NCBI RefSeq assembly: GCF_000717025.1
Contig: NZ_JNXG01000012.1
Span: 1 to 64,000, forward strand
Reading direction: 5' to 3'
Length of the DNA: 64,000 nt
Source of the DNA: Streptomyces atroolivaceus
GTDB lineage: Bacteria > Actinomycetota > Actinomycetes > Streptomycetales > Streptomycetaceae
Shown piece by piece: positions 52,611 through 61,242 of the stretch; position 1 is the stretch's first letter, and every line of letters starts with the position of its first letter. The notes below the pieces were generated by a model. It searched no databases, had not been told where the DNA came from, and saw nothing but the letters and a program-made list of their open reading frames with translations. The position numbers and the translations under genes are program-made.

Positions 52611-53969
52611 TCACGCCGGCGCGGGCACCGTGGGCACGAGTGCGTGCAGGTCGTGCAGCTCGTCGTGGACCGCCGAGGCCAGCCGGCCGAGATCGGGCAG
52701 CGCCTTCCCGTCGGCGACCAGTCCGACCTGCACCCGGCCTCCGTAGGTGGACAGTGCGACGGCCAGCGACTGCCCGCGGGCCAGCGGCGCCATGGGGTAG
52801 ACGGCGCGCAGCGGGCAGCCTCCAAGCGAGAGTGCCGAACGGGGCAGGGGAACGCTGGTGACCAGGATGTCGAAGAGCATCCGGGCCGCGTTGCCGGCCA
52901 GCGGTGCTCCGAACCGGTGGGCCAGCGCGGGCAGCTGGTCGGCCAGCACGGCCACGGCGCCCGCGCCGCGCATCGGCCCGGCCGCCTTGTTGCGGTCCAT
53001 GGCCGTACGCACGAGGCGTAGCCGTTCCCGGGCGTCGGGTTCGCCGACGGGCAGTCCGAGCAGGTAGGCGGAGAGCCTGTTGCCGTCGGTCGCTCCCCCG
53101 GGCCGGCGCCGGGAGACGGGGACCAGGGCACGCGGGTCGGCACCGGGGAGCGGCTCGCCGCGTTCGAGCATCCAGCGGCGCAGCGCACCGGCCACCACGG
53201 CGAGCAGGACGTCGTTGGCCGTGCCGCCTTCGGCGCGCCGGACCCGCTGCACCGCTTCGGCGTCGAGCTCGGCGGTGGCCAGCCGGCGCGTACCGCTGGA
53301 GCGCGCGGTCAGAGCCGTGGTGGAGCGCAGGTCCAGGCGGCTCGCGCGCACGACGGAGGCGCCGACCCCCAGCGCCCGGCCGACGTCCCCGAGCCGGTCC
53401 ATCGCCATGCCCGCAGCCTCGTACGGGCCGGGCAGCCAGGAGCGGGGCGGTACGGGCGTCCGGCGGCGCACCGCGCCACGGCCGGCGCCGGCGGAGGCGA
53501 TCTGATCGAAGATGCCGGCGCCGATGGCGACGGCCCGCAGACCGTCGGCGAGTGCGTGGTGCAGCTTCACGAGTACGGCGAACGGTCCGCCACCCGGGCT
53601 GTCGAGGAGGTACATCCGCCAGGGCGGCAGTCCCCGCCCGAGCGGCCTCTCCATGAGTTCACCGGCGAGCCGGGTCACCTCCGCCATGAAGTCGTTCACG
53701 GGAAGCACGACCCGTTCGACGTGCCGGTGCACGTCGAAGTCCTTGTCGGTGAACCAGGCGGCGCCGCCCACCGGAAGCAGGACGTCACGCACCCGCATCC
53801 GCAGCCGGGGAATGGCGGCAGCGCGGGCGCCGAGCAGCTCGAGCAGGTCCCGTGCGGCCACGCCGGGCACCGGGTCGAAGACGGCTAGTGCGCCGAGGTG
53901 CATCGGGTGGGCGTCGGATTCGAGGTGCCAGAAAGCCAGATCAAGAGGTGCCAGGAGCTCGGTACTCAA
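52611..53969 (-). CDS. Wax ester synthase/diacylglycerol acyltransferase (WS/DGAT)
   Basis: Bifunctional acyltransferase of about 452 residues, making triacylglycerol or wax esters from acyl-CoA. The catalytic HHALADG (HHxxxDG) lies near residue 135; the N-terminal LAPLDLAFWHLES and the later NDVLLAVVAGALRRW are family blocks. The TTG at 53969 is chosen because GAGG lies five bases upstream; another in-frame TTG at 54038 has no ribosome site. It probably contributes to storage lipid, and could take acyl-CoA from the FadD-like enzyme of the rubber locus, though nothing links them directly. Confidence 0.87.
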   Translation of the reverse strand: MSTELLAPLDLAFWHLESDAHPMHLGALAVFDPVPGVAARDLLELLGARAAAIPRLRMRVRDVLLPVGGAAWFTDKDFDVHRHVERVVLPVNDFMAEVTRLAGELMERPLGRGLPPWRMYLLDSPGGGPFAVLVKLHHALADGLRAVAIGAGIFDQIASAGAGRGAVRRRTPVPPRSWLPGPYEAAGMAMDRLGDVGRALGVGASVVRASRLDLRSTTALTARSSGTRRLATAELDAEAVQRVRRAEGGTANDVLLAVVAGALRRWMLERGEPLPGADPRALVPVSRRRPGGATDGNRLSAYLLGLPVGEPDARERLRLVRTAMDRNKAAGPMRGAGAVAVLADQLPALAHRFGAPLAGNAARMLFDILVTSVPLPRSALSLGGCPLRAVYPMAPLARGQSLAVALSTYGGRVQVGLVADGKALPDLGRLASAVHDELHDLHALVPTVPAPA

Positions 53970-54089
53970 CGGGGCCTCGCGTCTTCGACAGCGGAACGGC
54001 GGTATCGCAGTCAATCCCGCAGGGTCGGTTACGGTCAATAATGGACATGTTACGTACTGTTACAGTCTCGTGGTGTCACGGCGCCGGCG

Positions 54090-56156
54090 CTACCGGCGCT
54101 CCGGGATACGGAACTCGCACCACACGCATTTGCCGTTGCCCCGGGACTCCACTCCCCAGATGTCGGCCAGCCGGTCGACGAGCATGAGCCCGCGGCCCGA
54201 GACTCCGGACTCCCCCGCGTCCCTGCGGCGCGGGAGCGCGCTGGAGCGGTCCTCGACGTCGACCCGGAGACGGCGTTCGGGGCCGGTGAGCACTCGGATG
54301 GTGAGGATGGCTCCGCCGTCGGTGTGCATCAGCGCGTTGGTGATGAGCTCGTCGGCCGCGAGCTCGACCTCGTCCGCCCGGCTCTTCGCCCCCCACGCGC
54401 GCACCGCCGCCCGGATCATGTGGCGGGCGGAGGTCAGCGCCTCCGGGTCGTTCTGCGCCACGTGCTGCTGGAGCCGGCCCCCCGGGTGAGGGGCGTGCGC
54501 CGCGTCGCGACCCAGCAGCAGTACCGCCATGTCGTCCTCACCTCCGCGCTCGTCGACCACCTCGCAGAGCCGGTCGGCCAGCTGCTCGAGATCCTGCGGA
54601 CCGTCGCTCACCGTCGAGGCCAGCAGGCGCATGCCTTCGTCGAGGTCGGTGCCGGGGAGCTCCACCATCCCGTCGGTGTAGAGGATCAGCGTCTGACCAG
54701 GGTCCAGATCGACGGTGCTGACCGGATATTCGAGCTGCCCGAACTCCGCGGAGAGCCCCAGCGGAAGGCCCCCGTCCACCGGCAGCTTGCGGCAGCTCCC
54801 GTCGACGTCCCGCAGAGCCGGGTCCACGTGCCCGGCCCTGACCAGTTGCACGACTCCGGTGGTCAGGTCGACCTCGGCGTAGGTGCACGTGGCGAAGCGG
54901 TCGGTGTCGAGCTCGTGCAGGAAGACGGACGCCCGCGCCATGACCGTGGCCGGGCTGTGCCCCTCCGCCGCGTAGGCGCGCAGCACGATCCTGAGCTGCC
55001 CCATGACGGCTGCCGCGTGCGTGTCATGCCCCTGAACGTCACCGATGACGGCGCCGACCCGTCCGCCGGGCAGCGAGATGATGTCGTACCAGTCCCCGCC
55101 GATGTCCCGGCCGAGCCGTGCCGAGCGGTAGCGGACGGCGACCTGGGCCCCGCGCACGTCGGGGATCCGGCGCGGCAGCATCGCCTGCTGGAGCCCTTCG
55201 GCGAGATCGTGCTCCTGCTCGTAGAGCATGGCCCGCTGGAGACTCTGGGCGATGGAGCTGCCGAGGGCCACCAGCAGGTTCCGCTCGTCACTGGTGAAGC
55301 CCGCCTTGTTGCCGTAGAGGAGCCCCAGCGCGCCGATCGGACGGGCCTGGGCGATGAGCGGCATGTAGGCGGCGGCGGTGATGCCGAGGTCGCTGATGTA
55401 CGGCCACAGGATGGGGTACGAGGCCGCGAAGTCCTCGGGCGTCTCGATGAATCGCGGCGTGAGCGTGCGGATCACTTCACTCATCGGATAGGGCTCGTCG
55501 GTCCGGGTGTAGCGGGTGCCCTGCACGTAGGCCCCTTCAGGGCCGTCCGCCACCAGATGGATGCGCCCGGACTCGAGCAGCCCCATGACGAGGCTGGTGG
55601 CGCCGAGGTTGGCCAGTCCCTGGGAACTCTTCAGCACGTCGGTGACGTCCTTGACCGTCCTGGCGTGGGCAAGGGCCGCCGTCGTCCCCTCGACGAGGCT
55701 CGTACGGCGCCGCCGTTCCTCGTCGACGGTCCGGCGGGCGGTGGATTCGGCCAGTTCCTGGGTGGCGTCACGGATGATCCCGATGATCCGGCGGGGCCGC
55801 CCCGTGCCGTCGCGGCGAATGAACCCCTGGGTATGGGTCCAGCAGAGTGAACCGTCGCGCTGTGTCCTGCGGAAGTAGGCACCGTAGTTGCTGCGGCCGC
55901 TCTTGAGAGCCTGCGAAACCATGCCGTCGAGCCGGATCGCCTCGTCGGCGGGGACGCGCTGCGCGAGCGCCGCCGGGTGACCGTCGTATTCCTCGGGGTG
56001 CAGGTCGAACACATCGAGCGCGGGCTCGTCCATGTGCATGAGTCCGCTGTCCAGGTCCCAGTCGAAGCTGCCCATTCGGTTCAGGGCGAGGCTGAGGTCC
56101 GGGTGGGCGGGCCAGTCATCCGGGAGTGACAGGGCACCCGCTACCCGATCATCCAT
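54090..56156 (-). CDS. PAS-GAF-SpoIIE phosphatase with C-terminal HATPase (anti-sigma kinase-like) domain
   Basis: Regulatory protein of 688 residues: PAS (about 20-130, with FDWDLDSGLMHMDEPALDVF), GAF (about 165-320), SpoIIE PP2C (about 340-540, GGDWYDIISLPGG and GDVQGHDTHAAAV with metal Asp residues, then EDDMAVLLLG), and a HATPase_c anti-sigma kinase domain (about 565-685, ELAADELITNALMHTDGG, GRGLMLVDRLAD). It can in principle both phosphorylate and dephosphorylate an anti-anti-sigma factor. The start at 56156 is a best guess; a GTG at 56240 lies between two operator-like palindromes and is unlikely. Confidence 0.85.
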   Translation of the reverse strand: MDDRVAGALSLPDDWPAHPDLSLALNRMGSFDWDLDSGLMHMDEPALDVFDLHPEEYDGHPAALAQRVPADEAIRLDGMVSQALKSGRSNYGAYFRRTQRDGSLCWTHTQGFIRRDGTGRPRRIIGIIRDATQELAESTARRTVDEERRRRTSLVEGTTAALAHARTVKDVTDVLKSSQGLANLGATSLVMGLLESGRIHLVADGPEGAYVQGTRYTRTDEPYPMSEVIRTLTPRFIETPEDFAASYPILWPYISDLGITAAAYMPLIAQARPIGALGLLYGNKAGFTSDERNLLVALGSSIAQSLQRAMLYEQEHDLAEGLQQAMLPRRIPDVRGAQVAVRYRSARLGRDIGGDWYDIISLPGGRVGAVIGDVQGHDTHAAAVMGQLRIVLRAYAAEGHSPATVMARASVFLHELDTDRFATCTYAEVDLTTGVVQLVRAGHVDPALRDVDGSCRKLPVDGGLPLGLSAEFGQLEYPVSTVDLDPGQTLILYTDGMVELPGTDLDEGMRLLASTVSDGPQDLEQLADRLCEVVDERGGEDDMAVLLLGRDAAHAPHPGGRLQQHVAQNDPEALTSARHMIRAAVRAWGAKSRADEVELAADELITNALMHTDGGAILTIRVLTGPERRLRVDVEDRSSALPRRRDAGESGVSGRGLMLVDRLADIWGVESRGNGKCVWCEFRIPERR

Positions 56157-56204
56157 GTGCGCCACTCTGCCATCATTTGTCCGATTTTTCGACCGACCAG
56201 CCTC

Positions 56205-56220
56205 CTTGAACACGTTCAAG
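56205..56220. promoter_or_regulatory. Palindromic site 1, CTTGAAC-AC-GTTCAAG
   Basis: Seven-base arms with a two-base centre in the divergent region between the PP2C gene and the YndJ gene. It shares TTGAAC-NN-GTTCAA with a second site 43 bases away (centre to centre), about four helical turns. Confidence 0.6.
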
Positions 56221-56248
56221 TCAGCATCTATGCTCGGCACCCATAGAG

Positions 56249-56262
56249 TTGAACATGTTCAA
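56249..56262. promoter_or_regulatory. Palindromic site 2, TTGAACATGTTCAA
   Basis: Perfect 14-bp palindrome about 40 bases upstream of the YndJ-like gene, on the same face of the helix as site 1. Two matching sites strongly suggest cooperative binding of a dimeric repressor, for example of the MarR, TetR or GntR type. No regulator gene of this kind is adjacent. Confidence 0.65.
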
Positions 56263-56301
56263 TTCGAGCTCTGCTGAGCGTCTCGACGTGGGGGTGGCGC
56301 A

Positions 56302-57138
56302 ATGTCCGTGCTGGTCGGGCTGATCGTGATGCTGGGAATGCTGGTGATCGTCCCGTTGGGCCTGGGGCTCGTCGGCGATCCCGCGCTCGACCGGATACGG
56401 CGCCTGTGGCCGCTCTTCGCCGTTCCCGGCGCCGTATCCCTGTGGCTGCCACGAGGCTTCGCCGCCACCGCGCTCGCCCTCGGCTACGCGCTCGGAACAC
56501 TGATCCTCGCCACACACGCACCCCGGCGCCTCGCGCGTACGCGCAGCGCGCGCCCCGTGGAGGCCGCCCTGCTCACCGCGCTGGTCGCCCCGTCGGTCGC
56601 CGCGCTCGCCCTCGTCGCCGAACGGTCCGGCCACGAACTGTTCGGTTTCGGTCTCGGCATCCTGGCGCTGACCGTGCCGCACTTCCACTTCGCGGGTTTC
56701 GCCGCCGCCCTCGTCGCCGGTCTCGCCTGCCGGGCGCAGGACGGCACGGCAGGGCGGTTCGCCGCCCTGAGCGTGCCGCTCGGCACCCTGCTCGTCCTCG
56801 TCGGCTACTTCACCGGCGACTGGACGGAGCTGGCCGGGGCGGTCGTGCTCACCGCCGGGATGTGGACGGTCGCCCTCCTGACGTGGCGCACGGTCCGCGT
56901 CGCCGGACGGGACCGCGTCACCCGCGTCCTGCTCGGCGTATCGGCCGGCGTACTCGCGGTGACCATGGTGCTCGCGCTGAGCTGGGCGCTCGGCGAGGCC
57001 ACCGGACTGCCCCACCCCACCCTGACCTGGATGGCGGCCACGCACGGGCTCGGCAACGCGCTGGGCTTCGCGCTCTGCGCCCTGCTCGCCCGGCGCCGGC
57101 TCCAGAACCTCACCCACCCGGAAGGCAGCACAGCATGA
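56302..57138 (+). CDS. YndJ-like integral membrane protein
   Basis: Membrane protein of 278 residues with about eight spans. GHELFGFGLGILALTVPHFHFAG carries the conserved His-rich span segment of the YndJ family, and ATHGLGNALGFAL a second conserved block near the end. In B. subtilis, yndJ lies next to a DUF1990 gene, as here. Function is unknown. The stop overlaps the DUF1990 start (ATGA). Two palindromes upstream suggest regulated expression. Confidence 0.72.
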   Translation: MSVLVGLIVMLGMLVIVPLGLGLVGDPALDRIRRLWPLFAVPGAVSLWLPRGFAATALALGYALGTLILATHAPRRLARTRSARPVEAALLTALVAPSVAALALVAERSGHELFGFGLGILALTVPHFHFAGFAAALVAGLACRAQDGTAGRFAALSVPLGTLLVLVGYFTGDWTELAGAVVLTAGMWTVALLTWRTVRVAGRDRVTRVLLGVSAGVLAVTMVLALSWALGEATGLPHPTLTWMAATHGLGNALGFALCALLARRRLQNLTHPEGSTA

Positions 57139-57644
57139 GCACTCTGACGTACCCCGAGGTCGGAGCCACCCGGCTCGGGCCACTCCCGGACGGCTACAAC
57201 CATCTGCACCACCGTGCCGAGGTCGGCAGGGGCCGGGCGGCCTTCGAGGCCGCGGGCGCCGCCGTCACCGAGTGGCGGATGCACCGGGCCGCCGGAGCCG
57301 GGGTGAACGCCTCCGCCCCACGGGCGGCCGACGGAGTCACCGTCGACGTGTCGGCGGGGCTCGGGCCGCTGCGCATCACCGCTCCCTGCGAGATCGTCTG
57401 GACCGCCTACGAGAGGGACCGCACCGGCTTCGCGTACGGCACCCGGCCGGGGCACCCGGAACGCGGGGAGGAGTGCTTCGTGGTGGAGCTGGCGGACGAC
57501 GGGACGGTGTGGTTCACCGTGATGGCGTTCTCGCGGCCCGCGTCCTGGTACGCCCGGCTGGCTGGCCCGCTCGTCCCGGTGGCCCAGCGGTGGTACGCAC
57601 GCCGGCTCGGAAACGTCCTGCGCCGGACCGTGTCGGCCGCCTGA
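57135..57644 (+). CDS. DUF1990 family protein
   Basis: Protein of 169 residues. It has LPDGYNHLHHRAEVGRG near the start, GVTVDVSAGLGPLRITAPCE in the middle, and GFAYGTRPGHPERGEECF, the characteristic DUF1990 strand pair. It ends in WYARRLGNVLRR. No catalytic residues are established for the family; the fold resembles small lipid- or ligand-binding barrels. It is coupled to the YndJ-like gene by a four-base overlap and precedes a lipase maturation factor by 29 bases. Confidence 0.85.
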   Translation: MSTLTYPEVGATRLGPLPDGYNHLHHRAEVGRGRAAFEAAGAAVTEWRMHRAAGAGVNASAPRAADGVTVDVSAGLGPLRITAPCEIVWTAYERDRTGFAYGTRPGHPERGEECFVVELADDGTVWFTVMAFSRPASWYARLAGPLVPVAQRWYARRLGNVLRRTVSAA

Positions 57645-57673
57645 CGGGCAGGGCGCGCCGGATACTGGAGGCG

Positions 57674-59131
57674 ATGGAGTGGTTCACCGCTGACGGCTAC
57701 TGGCTGAGCAGGCTGATCTTCCAACGGTCGCTCGCCGCCGTCTACCTGGTCGCGTTCGTCGCCGCGGCGCTGCAGTTCCGGGCGCTGATCGGCTCCCGGG
57801 GCATGCTCCCCGTGCCCGACCTCCTGAGCCGCACCTCGTGGCGGGCAGCGCCCGGCCTGTTCCGGCTGCACTACTCCGACCGCTTCTTCGCGCTGGTCGC
57901 GTGGACGGGCGCGGCGGTGTCCCTCGCCCTCCTGGCCGGCGCCGACGCGCACGTCCCGCTGGGCGCGGCGATGGCCCTGTGGGCGGTGCCGTGGGTGCTG
58001 TATCTGTCGATCGTCCAGGTCGGCCAGGTCTGGTACGGCTTCGGGTGGGAGTCGCTGCTGCTGGAGACGGGCTTCCTCGCCGTGTTCCTCGGCAACGGCG
58101 ACACGGCGGCCCCCGTGCTGGTCCTGTGGCTGCTGCGCTGGCTGCTCTTCCGTGTGGAGTTCGGCGCCGGCCTCATCAAGATCCGGGGGGACGAGTGCTG
58201 GCGGCGGCTGACCTGTCTGGACTTCCACCACGAGACCCAGCCGATGCCGGGACCGCTGAGCTGGTTCTTCCACCGGCTCCCTAAGCCGGCGCACCGGATG
58301 GAGGTCGCCGCCAACCACCTGACCCAGCTCGTGGTGCCGTTCCTGCTGTTCACCCCGCAGCCGGTGGCGAGCTTCGCGGCCGGGCTGATGGTGGTCACCC
58401 AGCTGTGGCTGGTGCTGTCGGGGAACTTCGCCTGGCTGAACTGGCTGACCGTCGTCCTCGCCCTCGCCGCCATCGACTGGTCCCTGATCGCCGGTCCGGC
58501 GCCGGCACAGCCGGGGTCACCGCTCTGGTACGAGGTGGTCGTCATCGCCGTCACGGTTCTCGTCCTCGCGCTCAGCTACCGTCCGGCAAGAAATCTCGTC
58601 TCCCGCCGGCAGGTGATGAACCGGTCCTTCGACCCACTGCACCTGGTCAACACCTACGGAGCCTTCGGGAGCATCAGCAGGATGCGGCTGGAAGTGGTGG
58701 TCGAGGGCACCGGAGAAGCCGTGATCCACGAGGGGACCCGCTGGATCGAGTACGGCTTCCGGGGCAAGCCGGGTGACCCGCGCAGGCTGCCGCGCCAGTT
58801 CGCTCCGTACCATCTGCGGCTGGACTGGCTGATGTGGTTCGCGGCCCTCTCCCCCGCGTACGCCCGGCCCTGGTTCGGACCGTTCGTCGAGCGGCTGCTG
58901 CGCAACGACCGGGACACCCTGCGCCTCCTGAGGCACAACCCGTTCCCCGACGGTCCGCCCGCCCACATCCGGGCCAGGGTCTTCCACTACCGCTACACCG
59001 ACTGGCGGGAACTGCGGGCCACCGGATGCTGGTGGGACCGGACCTATGTGCGGGACTTCATGAGGCCCGTGGCCCGGCCCGTACCGCTCCGCCCCGGACC
59101 CACCCCGGAGAAGGGGGACGGGCGACGGTGA
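57674..59131 (+). CDS. Lipase maturation factor family membrane protein
   Basis: Protein of 485 residues with an N-terminal multi-span half and a soluble C-terminal half, as in the LMF1 family that in animals folds lipoprotein lipase in the ER. LIKIRGDECWRRLTCLDFHHETQPMP is the family signature (18 of these residues are strongly conserved), and VNTYGAFGSISRMR and APYHLRLDWLMWF mark the C-terminal domain. The bacterial role is unknown; folding or modification of exported proteins is possible. The ribosome site GGAG is unusually close to the ATG. Last gene of the YndJ-DUF1990-LMF operon. Confidence 0.87.
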   Translation: MEWFTADGYWLSRLIFQRSLAAVYLVAFVAAALQFRALIGSRGMLPVPDLLSRTSWRAAPGLFRLHYSDRFFALVAWTGAAVSLALLAGADAHVPLGAAMALWAVPWVLYLSIVQVGQVWYGFGWESLLLETGFLAVFLGNGDTAAPVLVLWLLRWLLFRVEFGAGLIKIRGDECWRRLTCLDFHHETQPMPGPLSWFFHRLPKPAHRMEVAANHLTQLVVPFLLFTPQPVASFAAGLMVVTQLWLVLSGNFAWLNWLTVVLALAAIDWSLIAGPAPAQPGSPLWYEVVVIAVTVLVLALSYRPARNLVSRRQVMNRSFDPLHLVNTYGAFGSISRMRLEVVVEGTGEAVIHEGTRWIEYGFRGKPGDPRRLPRQFAPYHLRLDWLMWFAALSPAYARPWFGPFVERLLRNDRDTLRLLRHNPFPDGPPAHIRARVFHYRYTDWRELRATGCWWDRTYVRDFMRPVARPVPLRPGPTPEKGDGRR

Positions 59132-59169
59132 GGGCGGGTGCCCGGGTTGTCCTGGCGGGGATCGCGGAG

Positions 59170-59218
59170 CGCCGTCCCGCCCGGGGCCTGCCAGGGGCCT
59201 GCCAGGGGCGGGACGGCG
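59170..59218. terminator. Long-loop terminator between LMF and mannanase genes
   Basis: A perfect 13-bp stem (59170-59182 with 59206-59218) surrounds a 23-base loop that contains two direct copies of GGGGCCTGCCA. It separates the convergent stops at 59131 and 59234. Confidence 0.75.
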
Positions 59219-59233
59219 TTCCCACGGATCGGT

Positions 59234-60382
59234 TCAGTCCGCCCGGCCGCCGGGCACCACACAGGAGCGGTTGTTCTCCCAGCCCCAGCCGTCACCGTCC
59301 GGGTCGGTCGAGCCGCCGTGGGCGCAGTAGGGATAGCCGTTCGGCGCGGTGCCGGAACCGGAACCCCCGCCGCCGCCGTACACGGTTGCCTCCCGGGCGG
59401 TCGAGGCAATGCCGTCGGCCCCGTTGAACAGACGGTTGCCCCAGCTGGTCAGCGAGCCCGGGTCGAAGCCGGTGACCATGTCGAGGTACTCGACACCGCT
59501 GCCGTTACCGCTCCAGGACCAGCCCAGGTATCCCAGCCTCAGCGATTGCGCGGTGGCCATGATCGCGCCCTCGTCCGGGTTTCCGTCGCTGTGGTTGTCA
59601 CCGAACTCGCCCACGACGACGGGCAGACCCGCGTTGACGAAGGCGCCCAAATACCCCTGCACCTCGGCGGCCGTGTCGTAGACCCCGTACATGTGGATCG
59701 AGAACACCGTGTTGCGGTCGGGGTCCGCGGCGAACACCGAGGCGGCGTTGTTCTTCATCGTTCCGGACCAGTCCTGGCCCCAGTTGGGCGCGTCCACCAT
59801 GAGGGCGTGGTCGAATCCGGCGTCGCGCATCCGGCCGATGGCCGCCTTGGTGTCGGGCGTCCACCGCTCGTAGCCGGTGTTGCCGTACGGCTCGTTGCCG
59901 AGGTTGATGACGACGTAGTTCTCCTGACCGGCGAGCGCGCTCCTGATGCCGATCCAGTAGTCGACGGCCTTCGACAGGGTGGTGGCGGCACCGTCCTCCC
60001 CGAACCCCGTGGTGTCGTGCACCTCGAGCACGCAGATCAGCTTGTTCTGCTTGCAGCGGTCGACGATGCCCGTGACCTCGGACGCGCTGGTCCTCGTCCA
60101 GCGGTCACCGCTGCTGAGCACGACCCGGACGGTGTTGGCCCCCTTCGCCTTGATGTCTCCGATCGAGCTGGTCCGGCCTGGGTACCAGGCATGGGCGTGA
60201 TTCACGCCTCGCATCACGAAGTCGTTGCCGTTGCCCTCCACCAGCCGGCCGTTGCTCACATGCAGACCGGTGGCCGCGACGGCAGACCCGCCCATACCTG
60301 CCAGGGACAGCAGCAGTCCCGCCGTGGCGGCCAGAGCCATGGCGACGACTCCGCTCTTCTTCCGGCTTGAACGCTTTCTCAT
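59234..60382 (-). CDS. Secreted GH5 beta-mannanase with C-terminal CBM10-like domain
   Basis: Enzyme of 382 residues. A basic signal peptide ends near AVAATG. The GH5 barrel has MRGVNHAHAWYP, the acid/base E164 in NLGNEPYG, SIHMYGVYD, and the nucleophile E259 in VVVGEFGDN. A Gly/Ser linker leads to a short Cys-containing module (YPYCAHGG, DGWGWENNRSC) of the CBM10 type, as in S. lividans mannanase. It degrades mannan outside the cell. A perfect LacI-like palindrome lies 42 bases upstream of the ATG, so induction by manno-oligosaccharides through derepression is likely. Confidence 0.88.
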   Translation of the reverse strand: MRKRSSRKKSGVVAMALAATAGLLLSLAGMGGSAVAATGLHVSNGRLVEGNGNDFVMRGVNHAHAWYPGRTSSIGDIKAKGANTVRVVLSSGDRWTRTSASEVTGIVDRCKQNKLICVLEVHDTTGFGEDGAATTLSKAVDYWIGIRSALAGQENYVVINLGNEPYGNTGYERWTPDTKAAIGRMRDAGFDHALMVDAPNWGQDWSGTMKNNAASVFAADPDRNTVFSIHMYGVYDTAAEVQGYLGAFVNAGLPVVVGEFGDNHSDGNPDEGAIMATAQSLRLGYLGWSWSGNGSGVEYLDMVTGFDPGSLTSWGNRLFNGADGIASTAREATVYGGGGGSGSGTAPNGYPYCAHGGSTDPDGDGWGWENNRSCVVPGGRAD

Positions 60383-60423
60383 CGTTCTCCTTCGTTACGC
60401 CACTGACAACGCCACTTCAGGAT

Positions 60424-60437
60424 TGACAACGTTGTCA
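60424..60437. promoter_or_regulatory. LacI-type operator TGACAACGTTGTCA
   Basis: Perfect 14-bp palindrome with central CG, the form bound by LacI-family sugar repressors, 42-55 bases upstream of the mannanase. A second half-site TGACAAC lies at 60404-60410. No LacI gene is adjacent. Confidence 0.7.
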
Positions 60438-60611
60438 GAATGCGGTCGGTGTCCGACGCCCGCCATGCGCCGGGCCACATTCCTGTGCCTGACCCTCCGG
60501 CGCGGACGACGCGTCGCTGCCCCACATGACGCCCGATTGTTTCCGCCATGTCAATAGTTCGCGCATCACCCACAGGCCCTCGCCTCTTCGGGCGGAGGAG
60601 TGGCGTGAAAA

Positions 60612-60647
60612 GACTCCTGCCCCCGTCCGATGACGGGGGCAGGAGTC
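60612..60647. terminator. Strong 16-bp hairpin terminator
   Basis: A perfect 16-bp stem (60612-60627 with 60632-60647) with loop CGAT, 29 bases after the stop of the 57-residue peptide gene on the minus strand. It insulates that gene from the mannanase control region downstream. Confidence 0.85.
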
Positions 60648-60675
60648 GAGGCGCTGCTCGATCCGGTACGGGCGA

Positions 60676-60849
60676 TCAGTCGATTCCGGGAAGGATGTGC
60701 GGCTCGGCCAGATCATCCTCGTAGCCGGCCAGCCTGATCGGTGCCGACCTGGCCCAGACCTCGATGTTCCGGAGCTTCTCGGGCCGGCGAGCCCGCTGAG
60801 CGGCCGTCTCGGCCGGGCGCGTCTCGGTCTTCGTCATTTCAGGTGTCAC
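60676..60849 (-). CDS. 57-residue peptide of unknown function, RiPP-precursor-like layout
   Basis: The GTG at 60849 has AAGGAG six to seven bases upstream, and a strong hairpin follows the stop, so this is a well-bounded single-gene transcript. The first 27 residues are charged and helical (TKTETRPAETAAQRARRPEK). The second half, RNIEVWARSAPIRLAGYEDD and then LAEPHILPGID, is less charged with an acidic patch and a Pro-rich end. There are no Cys and no signal peptide. The two-part design recalls leader-core precursor peptides, but no modification enzyme of a known class lies beside it. The alternative is a small regulatory protein. Confidence 0.6.
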   Translation of the reverse strand: MTPEMTKTETRPAETAAQRARRPEKLRNIEVWARSAPIRLAGYEDDLAEPHILPGID

Positions 60850-61242
60850 CGCGGACTCCTTCGTGTCGCGACACCCCGGGCGGTGGCGACGCTGCGGCTG
60901 TGGGAACCGTGTCGACCACCCTCTGCGGGGCAGGGGCAGAAACAGTTCGGTCGCGGTGGCGCCGGTACGGGGTGGGACGGCGGACTGCTTACAGACCTGT
61001 CCCAGGACGGCCGAGGAAGTTTCGTGGATCCCTTGGTGGCGTCCGTTCACCCCAGACTAACCAAATGAGCGCCATCCCGCTCGACAGAACGTGTGGCCTA
61101 GGTCACTTTGAGCCAACAGAACGAACGGCGGCCCGTTGTCCACGGACCGCCGCGTTCGCCTGTCACCGCAGGTGGCGGGAGAGGCGGGAGGGGTGAAAGG
61201 AGAGCGAGAGCGAAGCCGGAGGGGGCGGGCCCGGCCGGGCGG

